Shown one piece after another: positions 17,659 to 25,803 of a stretch of 30,662 nt of DNA (positions are counted from its first letter, which is position 1; each line of letters starts with the position of its first letter). The notes beneath the pieces are model-generated. The model was not told the DNA's origin and searched no databases. It saw only the letters and a list, made by a program, of their open reading frames with translations. Both the position numbers and the translations under genes were made by a program. Source of the DNA: GCA-2698665 sp038101125 (GTDB lineage: Bacteria; Pseudomonadota; Gammaproteobacteria; GCA-002705445; GCA-002716945); assembly GCA_038101125.1 (NCBI GenBank), contig JAYNVZ010000011.1:1-30662 (forward strand), given 5' to 3'.

Positions 17659-19454
17659 ATCAAAATATCAAAAAAATATTAGAAAATATAACAAGCTTGC
17701 CTGGTATATATAAATTTGAAGATAAACACTCAAATATTATATACATAGGTAAGGCCATGAATCTAAAGAAAAGAGTTTCATCGTACTTTAGCAAATCTGC
17801 CACATCAGTTAAAACAAGTAAGTTGGTTGAAAATGTTAGTAATATCCAAACAATCATAACCAAAAACGAAGAGGAGGCTTTGTTGCTTGAAAATACATTA
17901 ATCAAGGAATTTAAACCAAAATATAATATTTTGTTACGTGATGATAAATCATACCCCTATATTCTAATCAGAAAATCACATGAGTTCCCATCTATCAAAT
18001 TTTTCAGAGGCGAGAGTAGAGGATCTAAAGACTTATTCTTTGGACCTTATACTCAAGTCAATCATGTTAGATATATGTTAAATCTTGTTCAAAAAATATT
18101 TAAAATTCGATCTTGCAATGATATATACTTTTCAAATAGAAAAAAGCCATGTTTACAATATCAAATCAATAGATGTGATGCTCCATGTGTAAAAAAAATA
18201 AACTCTTCTGATTATGAACAATTAGTAAATAATGCATTGAAGTTCTTGCAAGGCAAAAATGATTATCTAATCAAGAACTATACAAAAAAAATGACTAAAC
18301 TTTCATCTGAACTAAATTTTGAAGAAGCTTCTGAAATAAGGGATAAAATATCAGCCATAAGGAGCATCATAAGCTCAAAAAATATAATTAATAGCCAAAA
18401 GAACATAGACATCATTACCATAAGCTCATCAGAGAATTATCATTGCGTAGATGTTTTTATGGTCAGAGATAATATTAATCTAGGAAATAAAACATTTGAT
18501 TTTAAAAATAATGATTCACAAAATAATATAATCGAGTCATTTATTAATCAATATTACTTTGATAATCATCCGCCTGATAAAATCGTAATACCTGATTATA
18601 TAACTAACATAGGTCCTTTAAAAAATGTTTTATTCAAGAAATATAATACAAAAACTACATTAATTTACCCCTCCCGAAAACCTTTTAAAGATTGGTTTAA
18701 AATTTGTGAGTTGAATACCAATGAAAGACTCAATCTTGTCTTGTCGACTAAATTGAAGTCAGATATATTTTCCTGTTTAAATAAGGATTTAAATTGTGAA
18801 ATTCCAGTTCGTAATGCAATTTGCTTTGATATAAGTCATATGAGTGGCTCTAATATGCAAGGCTCAGCTGTATGGTATTCATTTACTGGTCCTAATAAAA
18901 AAATGTATAGGAGATATAATCTAGCTAACATAAAGAAGTCTGATGATTATGCTGCTATGAGATATGTGCTAACTATGAGATTATCAAAGCTTAAAAAAGA
19001 AAATTCACTTCCTGAGTTAATTGTTTTAGACGGTGGAAAAGGGCAAATTTCTCAAGCAAGGGAGGTAATAGATGAACTGGAGATTTCTAATATTTTATTA
19101 TTGAGTGTTGTTAAGGGAGAGAAGCGCCAGACAAAAAATGATAGGATTTTGGATATAGACGCTAAAGATATTACTCTCTCATTGTCTAATTACTCATTTA
19201 CTTTATTACAAAAAATTAGAAATGAAGCTCATAGATTTGCTATAACAGGCCAACGCAATAAAAGTTTAAAGAGACAATTTGAATCTAAACTTGACTCTAT
19301 ACCAGGTATTGGTAAAGTTAGAAAACTAGAGCTTCTAAAACATTTTGGCGGCATACAGGGCGTCCTAAAGTCGTCTGTTGAGGATTTAGCGAATGTTAGT
19401 GGAATAAATTTACAATTAGCTGATACTATATATAAATATTTACATACAGAATGA
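17655..19454 (+). CDS. uvrC: excinuclease ABC subunit C
   Basis: UvrC makes the dual incisions in nucleotide-excision repair. It has 599 residues. Domains in order: GIY-YIG nuclease (LPGIYKF ... IIYIGKAMNLKKRV), a cysteine-containing segment (CNDIYFSNRKKPCLQYQINRC), UvrB-binding UVR motif (SSELNFEEASEIRDKI), RNase H-like nuclease (CFDISHMSGSNMQGSAVWYS and VLDGGKGQ), and paired helix-hairpin-helix motifs at the end (SIPGIGKVRKLELLKHFGG). Four-base ATGA overlaps join it to the glycosylase gene before and pgsA after. The uvrC-pgsA pairing is as in E. coli. Confidence 0.98.
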   Translation: MNQNIKKILENITSLPGIYKFEDKHSNIIYIGKAMNLKKRVSSYFSKSATSVKTSKLVENVSNIQTIITKNEEEALLLENTLIKEFKPKYNILLRDDKSYPYILIRKSHEFPSIKFFRGESRGSKDLFFGPYTQVNHVRYMLNLVQKIFKIRSCNDIYFSNRKKPCLQYQINRCDAPCVKKINSSDYEQLVNNALKFLQGKNDYLIKNYTKKMTKLSSELNFEEASEIRDKISAIRSIISSKNIINSQKNIDIITISSSENYHCVDVFMVRDNINLGNKTFDFKNNDSQNNIIESFINQYYFDNHPPDKIVIPDYITNIGPLKNVLFKKYNTKTTLIYPSRKPFKDWFKICELNTNERLNLVLSTKLKSDIFSCLNKDLNCEIPVRNAICFDISHMSGSNMQGSAVWYSFTGPNKKMYRRYNLANIKKSDDYAAMRYVLTMRLSKLKKENSLPELIVLDGGKGQISQAREVIDELEISNILLLSVVKGEKRQTKNDRILDIDAKDITLSLSNYSFTLLQKIRNEAHRFAITGQRNKSLKRQFESKLDSIPGIGKVRKLELLKHFGGIQGVLKSSVEDLANVSGINLQLADTIYKYLHTE

Positions 19455-20005
19455 ACTTTAATTTACCTAATACCTTGACTGTATTAAGAATTGCCTTAAT
19501 TCCAATTATTGTACTCTTGTTTACTTCGGGTGATGATTCTAGTCGCTTTCTTGCATTCATTTTGTTCCTTGTAGCATCTATTACCGACTATCTTGATGGA
19601 CTAATAGCAAGATATATGAAACAACAAACAAATTTTGGCGAGTTTCTTGATCCTATAGCTGATAAACTATTGGTTATCATTACATTGATCTTATTAATCT
19701 CTGAGAATCAAGATGTCTTTTTTCTCATTCCTACATTAGTGATTATTACAAGAGAATTCTTGGTAATTGCTATTAGACAAAGACTTGCGGAAGTCGGCGA
19801 TAAAAAAAAATTATCTGTATTACTAATTTCTAAAATTAAAACAACTTTACAATTAGTTTCTTTATTATTTTTATTATATAAATTTCCTATTCTAGGATAT
19901 AATGTCTACTGGTTTGGGACTGTGCTCCTGCAAATCTCTGCCTTGTTAACATTGATATCTTTTTTTTATTATGTAAAAAACTCATGGAATGTTATCATTA
20001 AGTAA
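19451..20005 (+). CDS. pgsA: CDP-diacylglycerol-glycerol-3-phosphate 3-phosphatidyltransferase
   Basis: PgsA makes phosphatidylglycerolphosphate in the inner membrane. It has 184 residues with several hydrophobic helices. The CDP-alcohol phosphotransferase signature is complete: Asp46, Asp49, Gly50, Ala53, Arg54, Gly63, Asp67 and Asp71 (DYLDGLIARY ... GEFLDPIADK). The start overlaps the uvrC stop by four bases. A tRNA-Gly gene follows after four bases, as in E. coli. Confidence 0.97.
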   Translation: MNFNLPNTLTVLRIALIPIIVLLFTSGDDSSRFLAFILFLVASITDYLDGLIARYMKQQTNFGEFLDPIADKLLVIITLILLISENQDVFFLIPTLVIITREFLVIAIRQRLAEVGDKKKLSVLLISKIKTTLQLVSLLFLLYKFPILGYNVYWFGTVLLQISALLTLISFFYYVKNSWNVIIK

Positions 20006-20009
20006 TGAT

Positions 20010-20082
20010 GCGAGAATAGCTCAGTTGATAGAGCGCAACCTTGCCAAGGTTGAGGTCGCGGGTTTGAGCCCCGTTTCTCGCT
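20010..20082 (+). tRNA. glyW: tRNA-Gly (anticodon GCC)
   Basis: A full cloverleaf: acceptor GCGAGAA/TTCTCGC, D-stem GCTC/GAGC, anticodon stem CAACC/GGTTG around loop TTGCCAA, T-stem GCGGG/CCCGT, discriminator T at 20082. CCA is not encoded (the next bases are CAT). The D-loop is AGTTGATA and the T-loop TTTGAGC. Compared with the usual AGTTGGTA and TTCGA forms, position 19 is A and position 56 is T. This replaces the near-universal G19-C56 elbow pair with a possible A-U pair. It sits directly after pgsA, like glyW of E. coli. Confidence 0.97.
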
Positions 20083-20102
20083 CATCACTATTTTTATGAA
20101 AT

Positions 20103-21218
20103 TTAGCATAATCTTACTATCTCTCTATATTTATTAATGATATCGGATCTATTAAAATTTTTAGAAATATGTTCGTACGTTCTTTCAACCATTTTGTCAA
20201 TTTTTTTTGGATCTTCATTATTGATCTGGGTAAACATTATTATTTGTTCGATCAGTGATTCTGGATCAGATTTATTACATAGAAAGCCATAATTTTCATT
20301 TAATATAATATCATTGCAGCCTGGAACATTGGATGTAATTATTGGAATCTTGAGAGATGCAGCCTCGAGTAAAACAGTGGACATCCCTTCTCTATAAGAA
20401 GGGTGAATTACACAATCAGATTTTTCAAATAATGACTCAATATTATCTGTATATGGGATATAAGTTATTACATTATTCTTATTCATATTATCTAGTAAAT
20501 CTTTTGAGATATGATTTTTATCTGATGTATGTGCACCAACGAGGATAAAATCTTTAGATAGATCTTTTTTAAAAAAGTTTGCAGCTTCTAAGAATTCTGA
20601 TGTTCCTTTTTCTTTAAGTAGTCTAGATGCCATGAGGAAAATATAGTGACCATTATTTTTCTTACGTATAAAATTTCTATTCTTTATTTTTACTCCTGCG
20701 CCTGGAACGATACTTGTTTTTTGTAGTGAAATAATTTTTATTTTTCTAAAAAATTCTTCATCATGTTTATTAGTAAACCAGATTTCTTGTGATTTTTTTA
20801 ATGAAAGACGTAAGAGTAGAATGATAATGGTTTTATACAAAACATTCGCTCTAATAAATATATAGCCTAACCCAGTTATCATAGAGATCGTCCTTATATT
20901 TAGTATGGCTGCAGATAGATTACTATATATATTTGGTTTCAGTGTAAAATTAAATACTAAATCTGGTTTAATCTTTTTATGTAGTTTATAAATTGATATA
21001 AAAGTTTTTAGTTCTTTGTAAATATTTTTACCTCGCTCCTCCAATGATAAAAAATGTATATGAATATTTTTATACCTAAAATATTTCTGATATGAATCAT
21101 TTTTTGCAATAAGGTGCACGATATATCCTTCATCTACAAGCATTCTTATAATATCATATCTAAACTTATATAATGTCCAGTAGTTATTTGAAACCATCGT
21201 TACAGATTTTCGACTCAT
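20103..21218 (-). CDS. glycosyltransferase, GT4-like (surface polysaccharide)
   Basis: A 371-residue GT-B fold glycosyltransferase. The N-terminal half resembles the Glyco_trans_4-like acceptor domain of PglA/WcfP-type enzymes (NNYWTLYKFRYDIIRMLVDEG, LVFNFTLKPNIYSNLSA, ITGLGYIF). The C-terminal half has the nucleotide-sugar domain (MASRLLKEKGTSEFLEA, and HPSYREGMSTVLLEAAS with the E-x7-E type motif). It probably transfers a hexose or HexNAc to a lipid-linked glycan at the cytoplasmic membrane face. The substrate cannot be told. It lies alone on the minus strand between tRNA-Gly and tRNA-Cys, which are adjacent in E. coli, so it appears to be an insertion. Only a weak AGAG ribosome site precedes its ATG. 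Confidence 0.9.
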   Translation of the reverse strand: MSRKSVTMVSNNYWTLYKFRYDIIRMLVDEGYIVHLIAKNDSYQKYFRYKNIHIHFLSLEERGKNIYKELKTFISIYKLHKKIKPDLVFNFTLKPNIYSNLSAAILNIRTISMITGLGYIFIRANVLYKTIIILLLRLSLKKSQEIWFTNKHDEEFFRKIKIISLQKTSIVPGAGVKIKNRNFIRKKNNGHYIFLMASRLLKEKGTSEFLEAANFFKKDLSKDFILVGAHTSDKNHISKDLLDNMNKNNVITYIPYTDNIESLFEKSDCVIHPSYREGMSTVLLEAASLKIPIITSNVPGCNDIILNENYGFLCNKSDPESLIEQIIMFTQINNEDPKKIDKMVERTYEHISKNFNRSDIINKYREIVRLC

Positions 21219-21442
21219 GATCTATTATCTCTTTAATATATATTTAATAATATCTTATCATATATGCATTATAATTATTTTGTGATAAAATCTCATAAAA
21301 TTATTAGATACAAAATGAATGGATGTGCATCAAATAAAGAAATTTTATGCTTCTCAAGTGAAAAATAAATTCAAAATATAAATTAGCAATACCATTACTA
21401 TTTTCTTATATAAACATGATACAATCTCACAATCACTATATT

Positions 21443-21513
21443 GGCTAAGTGGCAGAGTGGTAATGCAGCGGCCTGCAAAGCCGTCAACGCCGGTTCGATT
21501 CCGACCTTAGCCT
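21443..21513 (+). tRNA. cysT: tRNA-Cys (anticodon GCA)
   Basis: Acceptor GGCTAAG/CTTAGCC, anticodon stem GCGGC/GCCGT with loop CTGCAAA, T-loop TTCGATT, discriminator T (the cysteine identity base) at 21513. The T-stem GCCGG/CCGAC has one C-A mismatch (50-64). CCA is not encoded. The sequence after it is T-rich (ATTTTTTCTC...) but without a convincing hairpin. The 224 bases before it (21219-21442) hold no gene. A TACAAT at 21420-21425 could be a -10 box. Confidence 0.96.
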
Positions 21514-21650
21514 ATTTTTTCTCTTTATTTTATTTATGATTATAAAGTAATAAAAATATCATTTTTCAATATAACTTCTAAGTGATAAGATAAATACTGA
21601 TTTCGTTGGTCTATATGGCCATTATAAAATGTCTACATCCTAAAACACTC

Positions 21651-21734
21651 GCCCGGGTGGCGGAATTGGTAGACGCAAGGGACTTAAAATCCCTCGAGGG
21701 CAACCTCGTGCCGGTTCGACTCCGGCCCTGGGCA
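21651..21734 (+). tRNA. leuZ: tRNA-Leu (anticodon TAA)
   Basis: A long-variable-arm tRNA: acceptor GCCCGGG/CCTGGGC with one G-U, anticodon loop CTTAAAA, variable-arm stem CGAGG/CCTCG, T-arm GCCGG-TTCGACT-CCGGC, discriminator A at 21734. CCA is not encoded. The discriminator A is also the first base of an ATG for the next open frame. This is the third member of the glyW-cysT-leuZ order known from E. coli. The 137 bases before it contain no gene, and a TATAAA at 21623-21628 is a possible -10. Confidence 0.97.
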
Positions 21735-21739
21735 TGAAT

Positions 21740-22531
21740 ATGAAAAATATAATAATAATACTTGTGGGAGCGTTTTTACTGACTAGTTGCGCTAAAAGTC
21801 TAATACCAATGCCTGGAAGTATTGTTCCTGAGAGAAGTAATAACGTCCAAATAGATGCTGATTATGGTCAGTTTCCCGAAAACTATAGGAAAATTCTCAA
21901 AGATTACTTGCAGGAAAACTTATCAAGTCACGAGGATGCACGAGTTGAATTTGTTAACAAACCATCAAAGATATCTATTGATCATTTAGGAGATAATTAT
22001 TTGGGTTATAGGGTCTGCCTATCAATAAATAATAAAAATAAAAAAGGATTGTATGTCGGCTTCAAAAATCATCTATTACTAATCAAAGATTCTAAGATTG
22101 TGCTTCATCTTTATGACTCAGGATTACTAAAAATACCATTTGAACTTTGTGTTGAGAGGAATGAGTCAAACACAATATTTTTAAAAGATGTGCCAGATAC
22201 AACCGATGATATTACGATAGATCAAATGGATGACCCAGCCCTGAAGCTATACAAAGATATTCCTCAGAGTAATTTAACAACATATATTTTATGTGATGTT
22301 GACAATAAAGAACATACTTATACATTTAATGAGTCTAATAATATATTTACTGAATCAATTGGGGTAAATTCTATAGAGTATAAATCTTTAAAGTTTTCTG
22401 AAACACATATATATGCTTCTAATAGCAAGGATATTTTAATCAATAGAGTTTCTGGTAAAATTATAATATCTAAGAAAGGTTTGCCTGATAGCACTGGGGA
22501 TTGTAAATTACTTGATCGAAGGAAGTTTTAA
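21740..22531 (+). CDS. unrecognised lipoprotein
   Basis: I do not recognise this 263-residue protein. From the ATG at 21740 it has a classic lipoprotein signal: two residues, a hydrophobic run (IIIILVGAFLL) and lipobox LTSC with Cys17. Ala after the Cys predicts outer-membrane sorting. The mature part is acidic to neutral, mostly predicted beta-like, with a proline-rich start (SLIPMPGSIVPERS) and a late CDVDNKEHTYTF block. No catalytic motif is visible. An ATG at 21734 in the same frame would add two residues and overlap tRNA-Leu. There is no Shine-Dalgarno upstream because the tRNA occupies that space. It stands just before fhs and the polysaccharide genes, so a role in the envelope or in export is possible but only a guess. 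Confidence 0.85.
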   Translation: MKNIIIILVGAFLLTSCAKSLIPMPGSIVPERSNNVQIDADYGQFPENYRKILKDYLQENLSSHEDARVEFVNKPSKISIDHLGDNYLGYRVCLSINNKNKKGLYVGFKNHLLLIKDSKIVLHLYDSGLLKIPFELCVERNESNTIFLKDVPDTTDDITIDQMDDPALKLYKDIPQSNLTTYILCDVDNKEHTYTFNESNNIFTESIGVNSIEYKSLKFSETHIYASNSKDILINRVSGKIIISKKGLPDSTGDCKLLDRRKF

Positions 22532-22553
22532 AACTAAAAAGAACAGCATAATC

Positions 22554-22582
22554 TTGAAAAAATATAGATTTAGGCTTATATT
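22554..22582 (+). promoter_or_regulatory. putative sigma-70 promoter for fhs-ligase-ugd
   Basis: TTGAAA (22554-22559) and TATATT (22577-22582) with a 17-base spacer, each one base off consensus. It is the best promoter-like sequence I found. Transcription would start near 22589, followed by AAGGGG (22597-22602) seven bases before the fhs ATG. Confidence 0.6.
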
Positions 22583-22609
22583 AAGGATGATGAATTAAGG
22601 GGTATCATT

Positions 22610-24283
22610 ATGAAAAGTGACATTGAAATAGCACAATCTTCAACACCAGAAAAAATTCTAGATATAGCAAAGAAGCTAGATATACCGTCAGATGCACTAG
22701 AGCCTTATGGTCATTACAAAGCTAAGATTTCTCTAGATTATATAGATAATTTAGGTGATAAGTCAGATGGTAAATTAATTCTAGTCACAGCTATAAGTCC
22801 TACACCTGCAGGAGAAGGCAAAACCACAACATCTGTCGGTCTTGGAGATGCACTTAACAAGATTGGCAAAAAAGCTCTAATTACAATTAGAGAACCATCG
22901 TTAGGTCCAGTTTTTGGAATGAAAGGTGGTGCAGCTGGCGGAGGAATGGCTCAAGTTGTCCCAATGGAAGATATCAATCTACATTTCACAGGTGATTTTA
23001 ATGCGATACAACTTGCCAATAATCTTTTGGCAGCGATGTTAGATAATCATATTCATCATGGAAATAAACTTGGTATAGATGTTAGAAGAGTAGCTTGGAA
23101 AAGAGTTCTGGACATGAATGATAGAGCTTTGAGAAAGACAGTTTGTTCGCTTGGTTCAGTTGGCAATGGTTATCCACGAGAAGATGGATTTGATATAGTT
23201 GTAGCATCAGAAGTAATGGCAATATTTTGTTTAGCCACATCACTCGATGATTTAAAAGAAAAATTAGGCAATATTGTAGTTGCCTACAATAGAGCCAAGG
23301 AGCCTATTTTAGCTCGAGATATAAATGCTCATGGCGCTATGACAGTTCTCTTGAAAAATGCAATGGCACCTAATTTAGTGCAAACATTAGAGAATAATCC
23401 TGCGATGATACATGGCGGCCCATTTGCTAATATAGCTCATGGTTGCAACTCAGTTATTGCTACTCAAGCATCCCTTAAATTAGCTGATTATGTTGTTACA
23501 GAAGCTGGCTTTGGCGCTGACTTGGGTGCTGAGAAATTTCTAGATATAAAATGTAGAAAAGCAGGTTTAAAACCTTCTGTAGTTGTTTTAGTTGCGACTA
23601 TCAGAGCGCTAAAGTTTCATGGAGGATGCGAAATAGCAGATTTAAACAAAGAGGGGTGTGATTATCTTAAAAAGGGACTAGTAAATTTAGAAAGACATGT
23701 TACAAATCTGAAAAATCATTATGGTTTGCCTGTAGTTGTTGGTATAAATGGTTTTACATTTGATACTGATGCTGAAAGAAAGATTTTACAAGATAAATCA
23801 GAAGAACTTGATGTTCCAATAGTCTCATCTACACACTGGGCTGATGGAGGAGCAGGAGCTGTCAAATTAGCAGAAACTGTAGTAAAAACTATCGAAGAAG
23901 CAGAAAATAATTTTAAATATTTATATGAAGACGATATGGATTTATGGTCTAAAATGGAAACTATAGCCAAAAAGATATATGGGGCTTCCAGCATATCTGC
24001 TCCAAGTAATATCAAAAAGCAAATAGATGATCTACAAAAAAATGGATATGGAAAATATCCTGTATGTGTAGCTAAAACTCAATACTCATTTTCTACGGAC
24101 CCATCATTAAGAGGAGCTCCATCTGGCCATGATATAGCTATAAGAGAAGTTAGATTAGCAGCAGGCGCAGAATTCATAGTAATGGTTTGCGGAGATATTA
24201 TGACAATGCCAGGTTTACCAAAAATACCTGCAGCTGAAAAAATTGATTTAGACAAAGATGGGAATATAGTTGGTTTGTTCTAA
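22610..24283 (+). CDS. fhs: formate-tetrahydrofolate ligase
   Basis: Fhs makes 10-formyl-tetrahydrofolate from formate, ATP and tetrahydrofolate, feeding purine synthesis and formyl-methionine. It has 557 residues. The nucleotide site is TPAGEGKT (65-72), followed by EPSLGPVFGMKGGAAGGG, HFTGDFNAIQLANNLLAA, IHGGPFANIAHGCNS and TEAGFGADLGAEKF. The ATG is supported by AAGGGG seven bases upstream. Many gammaproteobacteria lack Fhs and rely on FolD/PurU. Here it may let the cell use free formate together with GlyA-derived one-carbon units. Unexpectedly, it is followed two bases later by a polysaccharide ligase gene, so they probably share a transcript. Confidence 0.98.
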   Translation: MKSDIEIAQSSTPEKILDIAKKLDIPSDALEPYGHYKAKISLDYIDNLGDKSDGKLILVTAISPTPAGEGKTTTSVGLGDALNKIGKKALITIREPSLGPVFGMKGGAAGGGMAQVVPMEDINLHFTGDFNAIQLANNLLAAMLDNHIHHGNKLGIDVRRVAWKRVLDMNDRALRKTVCSLGSVGNGYPREDGFDIVVASEVMAIFCLATSLDDLKEKLGNIVVAYNRAKEPILARDINAHGAMTVLLKNAMAPNLVQTLENNPAMIHGGPFANIAHGCNSVIATQASLKLADYVVTEAGFGADLGAEKFLDIKCRKAGLKPSVVVLVATIRALKFHGGCEIADLNKEGCDYLKKGLVNLERHVTNLKNHYGLPVVVGINGFTFDTDAERKILQDKSEELDVPIVSSTHWADGGAGAVKLAETVVKTIEEAENNFKYLYEDDMDLWSKMETIAKKIYGASSISAPSNIKKQIDDLQKNGYGKYPVCVAKTQYSFSTDPSLRGAPSGHDIAIREVRLAAGAEFIVMVCGDIMTMPGLPKIPAAEKIDLDKDGNIVGLF

Positions 24284-24285
24284 AA

Positions 24286-25800
24286 GTGGTCTTTTCGTCT
24301 TTATCAACATATAAGAGACTTTATCTATTAGTATTATCATTCACCCTGATATTAATATCGTTATTAGGTCCCCCAACCGTAAAAGTTTATGGAGTTATTA
24401 CTTCATTGGATATCAGTCAATTAATTGATATCTTTACTGCTTCTCAAACTATATTTAGGATGCCAGACACTCATCTGCGCCTTCTAGTTTTTACATCTGC
24501 AATACTTTTATTAATAATGATCCCTTTGATAAATGTTGATAATAAAATAAATTATAAAATATCAGATAATAAAATATTGTTGATAATATTTATGTTTTTT
24601 GCTGCTTATCTATCGACAAACTATTTGTACAATATTTTAGCTCTAATATTATTCCTGATTTCTATATATTATTATGTTTTCTTTTTTGATGCTAAACTTG
24701 AAAAATACGAGCTCTTTTTCATAGCATCATATCTTATGATCTTTTTATATCCCTTTTATCATTCATTATATATTTCATCTCAGCTTGCTGAGGTTGATAA
24801 TTATTTACGGTTTCTTTTTGCTATACCAATATATTTATTGTCGAGGTCACTCGTCGTTCGAGATACTGACGTTTTATTTTCTATAAACCTAATTTCGATA
24901 ATTATTGGATTATCAGCTCTATATTATTATTTATTTTATAACGATATTAGGGTAACAGGTTTTACTAGTACATCTGCTATATTCTCAAATATTTCATTAT
25001 TGTTTGCTATCTTGTCTTTATGCACTATCAAAAAGCTTTATGCAATTAGATCTCGGTATGCTTACATATCCATTGTTGGCGCAATATTTGCCCTGATAGC
25101 TTGGAGTGCTACTGGATCAAGAGGAAGTATAATTGCATTATTCTTTTTGTTAATTTTGATAATGTTTAATAAAACATTGAGGAGTGAATATCTTTTTTTT
25201 AATATTAAATATACGATAATAATAACTTTTGTTTTTGGTCTAATTTTTTATCAGTCTGGATCCTTAACAAGAATGCAAAATGCATATGAATCTACTTACA
25301 ATTATATCTATAGTGATTCTCCTCATCATTGGAAACATAAAGATAGCATAGTTCCAAGAATGAGCTTATGGAAAGGTTCCTTGAATATGATATATGATAA
25401 TCCTATGGTTGGAGTAGGACTATCAAATTATAATAATGCTTTAAATGATCAAATTCTTTCTGGAAACATCAAGCCTATTAGACAAGATCCATCGAACTAT
25501 ACTGCTGGCATGAATCATGCACATAGTCAGTATTTAGATATTTTTGCAAAAACCGGTGTGATTGGTTTTTTAACTTTAATGTATTTTATAATGGCAAATT
25601 ATTACTATTTTTATAACAATTTAAAAAACAATAGAAATAACATATCTGGTTTTATGGGTTTAATAGTTTTAACATCTTATGTGTCATATATGGTTTATCA
25701 CACAGTATTGTCTCATCAGCAATCAATATTATTCATGACATTTTCATTGGCAATATTAGCTGGATTGTCATATTCTAATGCTCATGAGAAAAAGGATTAA
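24286..25800 (+). CDS. O-antigen ligase/polymerase-like membrane protein (Wzy/WaaL family)
   Basis: An integral membrane protein of 504 residues with at least ten hydrophobic segments. The Wzy_C-type signature is visible in the large periplasmic-loop region: SATGSRGSIIALFFLL, then NHAHSQYLDIFAKTGVIGF, where the His and the following Gly residues are the family pattern. Members join or polymerise lipid-linked glycans in the periplasm. Whether this one is a ligase or a polymerase cannot be decided from sequence. The start is GTG at 24286, two bases after fhs. The first hydrophobic helix begins about ten residues in, which supports it. The ugd ATG follows three bases after its stop. Confidence 0.9.
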   Translation: MVFSSLSTYKRLYLLVLSFTLILISLLGPPTVKVYGVITSLDISQLIDIFTASQTIFRMPDTHLRLLVFTSAILLLIMIPLINVDNKINYKISDNKILLIIFMFFAAYLSTNYLYNILALILFLISIYYYVFFFDAKLEKYELFFIASYLMIFLYPFYHSLYISSQLAEVDNYLRFLFAIPIYLLSRSLVVRDTDVLFSINLISIIIGLSALYYYLFYNDIRVTGFTSTSAIFSNISLLFAILSLCTIKKLYAIRSRYAYISIVGAIFALIAWSATGSRGSIIALFFLLILIMFNKTLRSEYLFFNIKYTIIITFVFGLIFYQSGSLTRMQNAYESTYNYIYSDSPHHWKHKDSIVPRMSLWKGSLNMIYDNPMVGVGLSNYNNALNDQILSGNIKPIRQDPSNYTAGMNHAHSQYLDIFAKTGVIGFLTLMYFIMANYYYFYNNLKNNRNNISGFMGLIVLTSYVSYMVYHTVLSHQQSILFMTFSLAILAGLSYSNAHEKKD

Positions 25801-25803
25801 ATA

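Noticed and set aside
21314..21367. Short open frame (17 codons) in the gap before tRNA-Cys
   Set aside because: Too short, with no ribosome site and no resemblance to a known small protein.
20010..21734. Integrative element using the tRNA genes as attachment sites
   Set aside because: No integrase, no repeated tRNA 3' end and no transposase are visible. Only the gene order suggests insertion.
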